From Pseudomonas sp. A-RE-19 (GTDB taxonomy: Bacteria > Pseudomonadota > Gammaproteobacteria > Pseudomonadales > Pseudomonadaceae): DNA of 64,000 bases. How positions within the stretch are numbered: position 1 is the stretch's first letter; each line of letters opens with the position of its first letter. Shown here one piece after another: positions 57,433 through 64,000 of the stretch. The stretch lies in the NCBI RefSeq assembly GCF_019956555.1, contig NZ_JAHBDQ010000011.1:124001-188000 (forward strand). The letters are read 5' to 3'. The notes under the pieces are model-generated. The model was not told where the DNA came from. It saw only the letters and a program-made list of their open reading frames with translations, and did no database searches. The position numbers and the translations under genes are program-made.

Positions 57433-58441
57433 CGGGGCGGGTGTCCTTGGAGGAGAACTTCGCCGGTTCGTCGGCTACGCGATTTTCGAAGCGCTCGTAG
57501 GCTTCGACGATGCGTTGCACCAGCGGATGGCGCACCACGTCCTTGGGCATGAAGTGGGTGAAGCTGATACCCGGCACGTCTTTCAGGACTTCGATCACAT
57601 GGTGCAGCCCGGACTTGGTGCCTTTCGGCAGGTCGACCTGGGTAATGTCACCGGTGATGACTGCCGTGGAGCCAAAGCCGATCCGGGTCAGGAACATCTT
57701 CATCTGCTCGACGGTAGTGTTCTGGCTTTCGTCGAGGATGATGAAGCTGTTGTTCAGGGTGCGACCGCGCATGTAGGCCAGCGGCGCGACTTCGATCACC
57801 TGGCGCTCGATCAGCTTGGCCACGTATTCGAAACCGAGCATTTCGTAGAGTGCGTCGTAGAGCGGGCGCAGGTACGGATCGATTTTCTGGGACAGGTCGC
57901 CGGGCAGGAAGCCGAGCTTTTCGCCCGCTTCAACCGCCGGACGGACCAGCAGAATGCGGCGAATCTGCTCGCGTTCCAGCGCGTCTACCGCGCAGGCAAC
58001 GGCCAGATAGGTCTTGCCGGTACCGGCCGGGCCGATGCCGAAGTTGATGTCGTTACCGAGGATTTCCTTCACATAGCGCAGCTGATTCAAGCCGCGAGGG
58101 CGAATCATGCCTTTCTTGGTGCGCAAGGCGACGGACGGTTCGGCGGGGGAATGGTTGTCCAGTTCCTCGACGGCCGATTCCTGCAGGAACAGGTGAACCA
58201 TGTCCGGCGACAGCTCGGTACCCTTGGTTTCCCGGTACAGGCGGCGCAGGAGGTTTTCCGCGGAGGTGGTGTGCTTGGGCTCGCCGATCAGTTCGAACTG
58301 GTTTCCGCGGTTGCGGATCTCGATAGCGAGGCGCTGTTCGATCAAGCGCAGATGCTCGTCGAATTGCCCGCACAAATTGGCGAAGCGGCGAGCTTCAAAA
58401 GGCTCGAGGATAAAACGATGTGGTTCTATGGGTGCGTTCAA
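57425..58441 (-). CDS. ybeZ: PhoH-like ATPase YbeZ
   Basis: A 338-residue PhoH-family ATPase that works with YbeY in RNA metabolism. Walker A is in [20 protein letters not shown] (about 135-154) and Walker B in [36 protein letters not shown] is a further family block. The first 60 residues form a KH-like region. Between its start and miaB lie a REP pair and about 200 bases, so it may have its own promoter. Confidence 0.95.
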   Translation of the reverse strand: MNAPIEPHRFILEPFEARRFANLCGQFDEHLRLIEQRLAIEIRNRGNQFELIGEPKHTTSAENLLRRLYRETKGTELSPDMVHLFLQESAVEELDNHSPAEPSVALRTKKGMIRPRGLNQLRYVKEILGNDINFGIGPAGTGKTYLAVACAVDALEREQIRRILLVRPAVEAGEKLGFLPGDLSQKIDPYLRPLYDALYEMLGFEYVAKLIERQVIEVAPLAYMRGRTLNNSFIILDESQNTTVEQMKMFLTRIGFGSTAVITGDITQVDLPKGTKSGLHHVIEVLKDVPGISFTHFMPKDVVRHPLVQRIVEAYERFENRVADEPAKFSSKDTRPDA

Positions 58442-58539
58442 GGTCGTATTTAGCCGCCCTGGGGCAATTATGATGAATAAAGGATAGCGCCAGTCGCCTG
58501 GGTGCGAAAGCTCTTAAATATGCAATGCCGATCACCGTC

Positions 58540-58634
58540 CTGTAGGAGCGAAGCTTGCTCGCGAAGGCGGCATTACAGACGATTCATAGGTTGAATGTCA
58601 GTCTGCCTTCGCGGGCAAGCCTCGCTCCTACAGG
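58540..58634. repeat. Paired REP element, GTAGGAGCGAGGC family
   Basis: CTGTAGGAGCGAAGCTTGCT and an inverted copy about 45 bases away, immediately downstream of miaB. Confidence 0.9.
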
Positions 58635-58644
58635 TTTGTGGTGA

Positions 58645-59973
58645 TTATTGGATCAGCGAGCCCCGCAGCGAGTGCGGTTGCGCGGCATCGATGCGCACGT
58701 CGGCGAACTGGCCGATCAGGGTTGGATTGTCGCAGCGGAAGTTGACGATACGGTTATTCTCGGTCCGGCCCTGCAGTTCGCCAGGGTCTTTTTTCGAATA
58801 ATCGGTTACCAGAATCCGCTGAATGGAACCCACCATCTGTCGGCTGATCTCGAAACCTTGCTGGTTCAGGCGATGTTGCAGGGCGTTCAGGCGTTCTTTT
58901 TTCAGCTCTTCCGGCGTTTCGTCGGCCAGATCGGCGGCCGGAGTGCCCGGGCGCTGGCTATAGACGAACGAGTAGGAAAAGTCGAAACCGACGTCTTCGA
59001 TCAGCTTCATGGTCTGTTCGAAGTCTTTTTCGGTCTCGCCCGGGAAGCCCACGATGAAGTCTGAACTGATGCAGATACCCGGCACGGCGGCCCGCAGCTT
59101 GCGCAGCTTGGATTTGTACTCCAGCGCGGTGTGGTTGCGTTTCATCGCGGCGAGGATCCGGTCCGAGCCCGATTGCACTGGCAAGTGCAGGTGTTTCACC
59201 AGTTCCGGCACATCGGCGTGGGCCTGGATCAGGCTGTCGGAAAATTCCAGCGGGTGCGAGGTGGTGTAGCGAATCCGGTCGATGCCATCGACGGCGGCGA
59301 CTACCCGGATCAGTTCCGCCAGATCGGCCAGGCGACCGTCGTGAGTGGTGCCGCGATAACCGTTGACGTTCTGCCCCAGCAGGGTCACTTCGCGTACGCC
59401 GTTTTCGGCCAGGTGAATGATCTCGGCAATCACATCGTCGAACGGTCGGCTGACTTCTTCACCGCGTGTATAAGGCACCACGCAAAACGTGCAGTACTTG
59501 CTGCAGCCTTCCATGACCGACACGTAAGCGCTCGGCCCGTCGATGCGCGGCTCGGGCAGGTGGTCGAACTTTTCGATTTCCGGGAACGAGACGTCGACTT
59601 GCGGCAGCTTGGTCAGGCGCGCGGCGTCGATCATTTCCGGCAGGCGGTGCAGGGTCTGCGGGCCGAATACCACGTCGACGTACGGAGCGCGATCACGGAT
59701 GGCCGCGCCTTCCTGGCTGGCCACGCAACCGCCGACGGCGATGACCATGTCCGGGTTGGCCAGTTTCAGTTCGCGCCAGCGGCCGAGCTGGGAATACACC
59801 CGGTCCTGGGCGCGTTCACGGATTGAGCAGGTGTTGAGCAGGATCACGTCGGCGTCTTCAGCGCGGGCGGTAACTTCCAGGGCCTGATGTTCGCCCAGCA
59901 GATCGACCATGCGCGAGCTGTCATACTCGTTCATCTGGCAACCGTGGGTTTCGATGTAAAGCTTCTTGGCCAT
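58645..59973 (-). CDS. miaB: tRNA-2-methylthio-N6-dimethylallyladenosine synthase
   Basis: A 442-residue radical SAM methylthiotransferase acting on A37 of tRNAs. It has the N-terminal UPF0004 domain ([20 protein letters not shown]; auxiliary cluster cysteines) and the radical SAM CxxxCxxC in [18 protein letters not shown] (about 155-172). A C-terminal TRAM domain covers about residues 375-440. ATG 59973 gives [13 protein letters not shown], matching homologues; the upstream frame is non-coding. It has a TATAAT box 35 bases upstream. Confidence 0.97.
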   Translation of the reverse strand: MAKKLYIETHGCQMNEYDSSRMVDLLGEHQALEVTARAEDADVILLNTCSIRERAQDRVYSQLGRWRELKLANPDMVIAVGGCVASQEGAAIRDRAPYVDVVFGPQTLHRLPEMIDAARLTKLPQVDVSFPEIEKFDHLPEPRIDGPSAYVSVMEGCSKYCTFCVVPYTRGEEVSRPFDDVIAEIIHLAENGVREVTLLGQNVNGYRGTTHDGRLADLAELIRVVAAVDGIDRIRYTTSHPLEFSDSLIQAHADVPELVKHLHLPVQSGSDRILAAMKRNHTALEYKSKLRKLRAAVPGICISSDFIVGFPGETEKDFEQTMKLIEDVGFDFSYSFVYSQRPGTPAADLADETPEELKKERLNALQHRLNQQGFEISRQMVGSIQRILVTDYSKKDPGELQGRTENNRIVNFRCDNPTLIGQFADVRIDAAQPHSLRGSLIQ

Positions 59974-60007
59974 GGACCCCAGTCTCACGTGATTCAAAGA
60001 ACCGCGC

Positions 60008-60013
60008 ATTATA
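60008..60013 (-). promoter_or_regulatory. Probable -10 box (TATAAT) of miaB
   Basis: A perfect TATAAT on the minus strand 35 bases upstream of the miaB start. The -35 is weak. Confidence 0.45.
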
Positions 60014-60057
60014 GGGAACATGTCCCAAGGTTCCTACCGCTGCGCGTCTGGTGGCTA

Positions 60058-60066
60058 TGCTATAGT
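60058..60066 (+). promoter_or_regulatory. Extended -10 promoter (TGCTATAGT) of the DUF1820 gene
   Basis: TG-N-TATAGT 42 bases upstream of the start, divergent from the miaB promoter. Confidence 0.45.
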
Positions 60067-60107
60067 TCGCGCCCTCATTTTTATCCCCGATGTGTTACCC
60101 GCCCACC

Positions 60108-60437
60108 ATGACCAAACGTGAAGCTCCAATCTACAAGGTGATTTTCCTCAATCAGGGCCAGGTGTACGAAATGTACGCCAAGCAGATTTATCAAAGTGAT
60201 CTGTGGGGCTTCCTGGAAGTGGAAGAGTTCGTCTTTGGCGAGCGCACGCAAGTGGTCGTCGATCCGAGTGAAGAGAAGCTCAAGGCTCAGTTCGAGGGCG
60301 TTGTGCGCAGTTTCGTGCCGATGCATTCGATCGTGCGCATCGACGAGGTCGAGCGCCTCGGCACGCCGAAAATCAGCGAAGCCCGCGGCGCGGTTGGCAA
60401 TGTCATGCCGTTTCCGATGCCGATGCCTGAGAAGTAA
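60108..60437 (+). CDS. DUF1820 family protein
   Basis: A 109-residue protein of a small family found in gammaproteobacteria, with no known function. The conserved block is APIYKVIFLNQGQVYEMYAK (about 6-25), then SDLWGFLEVEEFVFGERTQV. The C-terminus is proline- and methionine-rich (VMPFPMPMPEK). ATG 60108 is chosen; an earlier in-frame ATG at 60090 would add six residues. It is divergent from miaB. Confidence 0.88.
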   Translation: MTKREAPIYKVIFLNQGQVYEMYAKQIYQSDLWGFLEVEEFVFGERTQVVVDPSEEKLKAQFEGVVRSFVPMHSIVRIDEVERLGTPKISEARGAVGNVMPFPMPMPEK

Positions 60438-60453
60438 GCCTTAGACCGAGTCG

Positions 60454-60556
60454 CCCCAATCGCGAGCAGGCTCGCTCCCACAATGGATCGTCTGTGAACA
60501 CAATATTTGTGTAGGCCGCAGATCAACTGTGGGAGCGAGCCTGCTCGCGATTGGGG
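60454..60556. repeat. Paired REP element, GTGGGAGCGAGCC family
   Basis: CCCCAATCGCGAGCAGGCTC and an inverted copy at the convergent junction of the DUF1820 and Sel1 genes; the arms are perfect over about 27 bases. Confidence 0.94.
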
Positions 60557-60576
60557 CAGTCAGAACAACACAGAAA

Positions 60577-61131
60577 TCAGGGAAGTGGCGAAAACGGCGT
60601 ACGCCCATCGGCGCTCTGCAATTCCATCAGGTATTTACGGAAAATTTGCCCCAGCACCTGGGTAGCGACTTCCAGATCTTCGCGGGACATTTTTTCGGCG
60701 ACTTCGTCGGCAGTGTCCAGCGCGTCTTCGGCACCATTGACCGCGGCCATTTTCAGCACGATATAGGCCTGAACGTTATTGGCCGGTACGCCTTCGCCGT
60801 GAAAAAACATGGTGCCGAGTTTGAATTGCGCCTGGGCGTGGCCTTGCAGCGAGGCTTTTTCGAAGTAGCTCAGGGCTTGATTGAGGTCGCGCGGCGCGTT
60901 TTTGCCTTCGTAATAGAACTCACCCAACTCGTATTGCGCTTGCGCATCCCCTTCATCCGACGCTTTCTGACAGGCGGCGAGCGCTTGCGTCAGGTCTTGT
61001 GGCTGAGTATTGAGGGTGCAGCGACCCATCGCCGGGATCAACAACGAGTTGCCGCCTGCTTGTGCGAGCGCGAGCAGGGGCTGAAGGAGCAACAGGCAGC
61101 CCAGTGCAAGGGTGCGGCCGGTGCGGTTCAT
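60577..61131 (-). CDS. Exported Sel1/TPR-like repeat protein
   Basis: A 184-residue protein. A signal peptide (MNRTGRTLALGCLLLLQPLL, ending near ALAQA at about 24) is followed by two to three Sel1-like repeats (EGDAQAQYELGEFYYEGKNA, QGHAQAQFKLGTMFFHGEGV). It is likely periplasmic and probably a protein-binding adaptor. The partner is unknown. ATG 61131 places the signal peptide at the N-terminus; a frame starting at 61191 would not. Confidence 0.88.
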   Translation of the reverse strand: MNRTGRTLALGCLLLLQPLLALAQAGGNSLLIPAMGRCTLNTQPQDLTQALAACQKASDEGDAQAQYELGEFYYEGKNAPRDLNQALSYFEKASLQGHAQAQFKLGTMFFHGEGVPANNVQAYIVLKMAAVNGAEDALDTADEVAEKMSREDLEVATQVLGQIFRKYLMELQSADGRTPFSPLP

Positions 61132-61318
61132 GGGAATCGACTTACCTCTGAGGGGCGCGCGGACCCGTCGAGGGATCCAATAAGCGCGCATTATGAAATA
61201 AGCGAGGCCAACCTTACAAAGTCTTTACTCGTTTTTCTGCTGCGCGGGGATTATATCGCCCACTTTGCGGGGGATTATTGGCAGATGAGTAGGAAAAATG
61301 GCGCGAATGTAGGTGAAA

Positions 61319-61346
61319 GCTGACGCTGGCAATCGCCAACGTCAGC
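61319..61346 (-). terminator. Candidate terminator after hemL
   Basis: GCTGACGTTGGC, loop GATT, GCCAGCGTCAGC on the minus strand, 12 pairs with one G-U, followed by a short TTTC. It lies ten bases after the hemL stop. The T run is short, so efficiency is uncertain. Confidence 0.6.
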
Positions 61347-61355
61347 GTCGCAGCT

Positions 61356-62639
61356 TTATTTCAGTGCGGCGAATGCGCGTTCGGCGGCATCCAGGGTCAG
61401 TTTCAGCTCGGTTTCGCCGTGGGCAATCGAGGTGAAGCCGGCTTCGAAGGCACTTGGCGCCAGGTACACGCCACCTTCGAGCATCAGGTGGAAGAACCGC
61501 CCGAACAGCTTGGCATCGCTGGCCATCACGTCATCGAAGGTCACGATGTCGTCGGCGCCGCTGAAATACAGACCGAACATACCGCCGGCCTGGGTGGTCA
61601 CGAACGGAATGCCGGCGGCATCGGCGCGCTGTTGAAGGCCGTCGAGCAGGCGGCTGGTGTAATCGCTCAGCTCGGCGTGGAAGCCCGGACGACTGATCAG
61701 GCGCAGAGTGGTCAGGCCCGCCGCCATCGCCAGCGGGTTACCCGACAACGTACCTGCCTGGTAGACCGGTCCCAGTGGTGCGATTTGCTCCATGATGTTG
61801 CGTTTGCCGCCGAAACAGCCAACCGGCATGCCGCCGCCGATGATCTTGCCGAACGTGCTCAGGTCCGGCGTGACGCCGTAATGGGCTTGCGCACCGCCGA
61901 GGGCGACGCGGAAACCGGTCATCACTTCGTCGAAAATCAGCACCACGCCGTGTTTGTCGCACAGGGTCCGCAGGCCTTCGAGGAAACCTGGCGCTGGCGG
62001 TACGCAGTTCATGTTGCCGGCGACGGGCTCGACAATGATGCATGCCACATCCTGGCCGACTTCGGCGAGCATGGTTTCTACCGCATCGATGTCGTTGAAC
62101 GGCAGCGTCAGGGTGTGTTTGGCGAATGCCGCCGGTACACCGGCCGAGCTCGGCACGCCTTGGGTCAGGGCGCCGGAACCGGCCTTGACCAGCAGGCTGT
62201 CGGAGTGACCGTGGTAGCAGCCTTCGAATTTGATGATGCTGTCACGACCGGTGAAACCACGGGCCAGACGGATGGCACTCATGGTTGCTTCGGTGCCGGA
62301 GCTGACCATGCGCACCATTTCCATCGACGGCACGATCGAGCAGACCAGGTCGGCCATCTCGGTTTCCATCGCGGTCGGGGCGCCGTAGGACAGGCCGTGT
62401 TCCAGCTGTTTGCGCACCGCGTTCAGCACGTCCGGGTGGCTGTGGCCAAGAATCATCGGCCCCCAGGAACCGACGTAATCCACATAGCGCTTGTCGTCTT
62501 CGTCGGTGACGTAGGCGCCTTCGGCGTGTTTGAAGAACAACGGCGTACCGCCAACGCTCTTGAACGCGCGAACCGGCGAGTTCACGCCACCGGGGATGTG
62601 TTTTTGGGCATTGGCAAACAGGGTTTCGGAACGAGACAT
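61356..62639 (-). CDS. hemL: Glutamate-1-semialdehyde 2,1-aminomutase
   Basis: A 427-residue PLP enzyme that makes 5-aminolevulinate for haem and B12. The PLP-binding lysine is in [15 protein letters not shown] (about 261-275), and [20 protein letters not shown] and [20 protein letters not shown] are family blocks. It starts 17 bases after thiE on the same strand, so thiD-thiE-hemL is probably one operon. It supplies the tetrapyrrole route to the cobalamin used by EutBC only if the cobalamin genes exist elsewhere. Confidence 0.97.
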   Translation of the reverse strand: MSRSETLFANAQKHIPGGVNSPVRAFKSVGGTPLFFKHAEGAYVTDEDDKRYVDYVGSWGPMILGHSHPDVLNAVRKQLEHGLSYGAPTAMETEMADLVCSIVPSMEMVRMVSSGTEATMSAIRLARGFTGRDSIIKFEGCYHGHSDSLLVKAGSGALTQGVPSSAGVPAAFAKHTLTLPFNDIDAVETMLAEVGQDVACIIVEPVAGNMNCVPPAPGFLEGLRTLCDKHGVVLIFDEVMTGFRVALGGAQAHYGVTPDLSTFGKIIGGGMPVGCFGGKRNIMEQIAPLGPVYQAGTLSGNPLAMAAGLTTLRLISRPGFHAELSDYTSRLLDGLQQRADAAGIPFVTTQAGGMFGLYFSGADDIVTFDDVMASDAKLFGRFFHLMLEGGVYLAPSAFEAGFTSIAHGETELKLTLDAAERAFAALK

Positions 62640-62656
62640 GATCGGGCTCTCAAAAA

Positions 62657-63280
62657 TCAGGATTTGAACAATTCGTTAAAGGCGCGGGCACGGCGCGTGA
62701 CTTCAGCCGTGCTGTCGGCGCCAAACAAGCCATGGACCACCGCCAGCAGATCGACCCCGTGGGCCACCAGCGGGGCGGCGTTGTCCAGGGTGATGCCGCC
62801 GATCGCGCAGATCGGCAGGTGCAGTTTGCTGCGGGCCTGGTCGAGCAGTTCGAGGCTGCAGGCCGGCGCGCCGGGCTTGGTGTTGGAATTGAAGAAGCGG
62901 CCGAAGGCGACATAACTCGCGCCTTCTTTGGCGGCTTGTTCGGCGAGTTCGAGTTGCGCGTGGCAGGTCGAGCCGATGATTGCCTGGCGACCGAGCAATG
63001 CCCGAACCGGCATCAGCGGGCCATCGGTCTGGCCCAGGTGTACGCCGACGTTCAGGCGCGCGGCCAGTTCGGCGTCGTCGTTGATGATCAGTTGGGTCTT
63101 GTAGCGTTCGCACAGGTCGCGCAGGGCTTCGGCCTCACGCAGGCGGCGGGCCTCGTCGCTGCTTTTGTCGCGGTACTGCAACAGGGTGACGCCGCCTTCG
63201 AGCGCCGCCTCCACGTACGAAAGAAATTTACCGGCCAGTAACTGGCTGTCGGTAATGGCGTACAGGCCACGTAGTTTCAT
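62657..63280 (-). CDS. thiE: Thiamine phosphate synthase
   Basis: A 207-residue TIM-barrel enzyme joining HMP pyrophosphate and thiazole phosphate. [13 protein letters not shown] at the start, [31 protein letters not shown] and [16 protein letters not shown] are conserved. It starts 18 bases after thiD, in the usual Pseudomonas order thiD-thiE-hemL. Confidence 0.96.
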   Translation of the reverse strand: MKLRGLYAITDSQLLAGKFLSYVEAALEGGVTLLQYRDKSSDEARRLREAEALRDLCERYKTQLIINDDAELAARLNVGVHLGQTDGPLMPVRALLGRQAIIGSTCHAQLELAEQAAKEGASYVAFGRFFNSNTKPGAPACSLELLDQARSKLHLPICAIGGITLDNAAPLVAHGVDLLAVVHGLFGADSTAEVTRRARAFNELFKS

Positions 63281-63298
63281 CGGACAAGCCTCATGGCG

Positions 63299-64000
63299 TT
63301 ACGAACAGAAATCCAGCGGCAGGCGGCGCGGTACGAACTGGCCTTTGCCCAGTTGTTCCGCATCACGCAGGGTGCGCCAAGTGTAGTCAAGCGCGCTCTG
63401 TACGGCACTGACGAGGTGTTCGCCCTGCGCCAGGCGACCGGCGAGGGCGCTGGCCAGCGTGCATCCGGAGCCGTGATAGCTGCCGGGCAAGCGCTGGCAG
63501 GTAAAGGTTTCGCGGCGACCGTCGCGGCTGTACAGACGATTGTGGATTTCGTGTTCATCGCCATGGCCGCCGGTGATCAGCAGGTGTTTGACGAACGGCA
63601 GGAGTTTTTCAGCGCATTCGTCCGCGGTGCCTTCGGGCAGTTCGGCGAGGATGCGGGCTTCGGGAAGGTTGGGGGTGGCAATGATCGATAGCGGCAGCAG
63701 GCGCTCGCGCATGGCGTAGCCGACTTCGTCCTTGCCCAGTCGTCCGCCACCACCGGCGCGCAGCACCGGGTCGCAGACCACTGGCAAATGCGGGTGCGCC
63801 GAGAGCAGTTCGACCACGGTGTCGACCATTTCCAGGGAACCGAGCATGCCCAGTTTGACGGCGGCGACTTCGGAGTCGTTGAGCACAGCGTTGGCCTGGG
63901 CCAGCACCCACTCGCGGTCGAGAACGCGAAAGTCAGTGACGTTGACGGTGTCTTGCACGGTCAGGGCGGTGACGGCCGGAGCCGCATGGCAACCCTGAGC
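63299..64000 (-). CDS. thiD: Hydroxymethylpyrimidine/phosphomethylpyrimidine kinase (N-terminus beyond window edge)
   Basis: The visible 233 residues form most of a ribokinase-fold kinase that phosphorylates HMP twice for thiamine synthesis. The frame is open to the window edge, beginning AQGCHAAPAVTALTVQDTVN, so about 30 N-terminal residues are missing. CDPVLRAGGGGRLG, TPNLPEARILA and the anion-hole GSGCTLASALAGRLAQGEH (catalytic region, near the C-terminus) are visible. A GTG at 63958 is internal and not the start. Confidence 0.94.
   Translation of the reverse strand, partial: AQGCHAAPAVTALTVQDTVNVTDFRVLDREWVLAQANAVLNDSEVAAVKLGMLGSLEMVDTVVELLSAHPHLPVVCDPVLRAGGGGRLGKDEVGYAMRERLLPLSIIATPNLPEARILAELPEGTADECAEKLLPFVKHLLITGGHGDEHEIHNRLYSRDGRRETFTCQRLPGSYHGSGCTLASALAGRLAQGEHLVSAVQSALDYTWRTLRDAEQLGKGQFVPRRLPLDFCS

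Overview
The window is a chromosomal segment of a fluorescent pseudomonad, most likely the Pseudomonas fluorescens group. From about 13.6 kb to the right edge the gene order is one I know from Pseudomonas: ppa, mtfA, dedA, the eut genes, mpl, ubiX, proA, nadD, rsfS, rlmH, mrdA, rodA, sltB1, rlpA, dacC, lipB, lipA, holA, lptE, leuS, lnt, corC, ybeY, ybeZ, miaB, hemL, thiE, thiD. GC is high, starts are mostly ATG with some GTG, and three families of paired REP-like repeats fill the intergenic gaps. The species call is an inference.

Positions 1 to about 12.4 kb are an accessory island with lower GC and few recognisable housekeeping genes. Its left part is a leftward operon: a C5-cytosine DNA methyltransferase with an unusual N-terminal extension, a P-loop ATPase with a cysteine cluster, and a large protein cut by the window edge. 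The operon lies behind a near-perfect LexA (SOS) box that overlaps a -10 sequence. It looks like a methylation-linked phage-defence system that I cannot match confidently to a named type. Next come a small membrane protein, a RadC-like JAMM protein missing one metal ligand, a DUF932 protein and a glycine-rich zinc-ribbon-like protein. The island's right end holds an AlpA-like regulator, an inovirus Gp2 / YfjJ-like protein, an unknown protein behind a hexanucleotide tandem repeat, and a P4-type tyrosine integrase. An S24 (LexA/CI-like) repressor with a candidate operator sits between the integrase and ppa.

From 13.6 to 34 kb: pyrophosphatase, MtfA peptidase, DedA protein and an acetyltransferase, then a complete ethanolamine module (eutC, eutB, permease, acetaldehyde dehydrogenase) with a divergent sigma-54 activator. 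A -24/-12 promoter faces the dehydrogenase. After that come mpl-ubiX, a YceK-like lipoprotein, a MORN-repeat/C13-peptidase lipoprotein, a MaoC protein, an LrgA/LrgB pair, a DedA-PAP2 fusion and a 3-methyladenine glycosylase.

From 34 to 64 kb the content is core. It covers proline and NAD synthesis, ribosome silencing and rRNA methylation, the elongasome pair mrdA-rodA with peptidoglycan hydrolases, lipoate synthesis, and the holA-lptE-leuS group. It continues with lipoprotein N-acylation and RNA maturation (lnt-corC-ybeY-ybeZ-miaB) and cofactor genes (hemL-thiE-thiD, thiD cut by the right edge). A 54-residue arfA gene, with its characteristic hairpin inside the coding sequence, lies at 48.3 kb. 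I found no tRNA, rRNA, IS element or CRISPR array.
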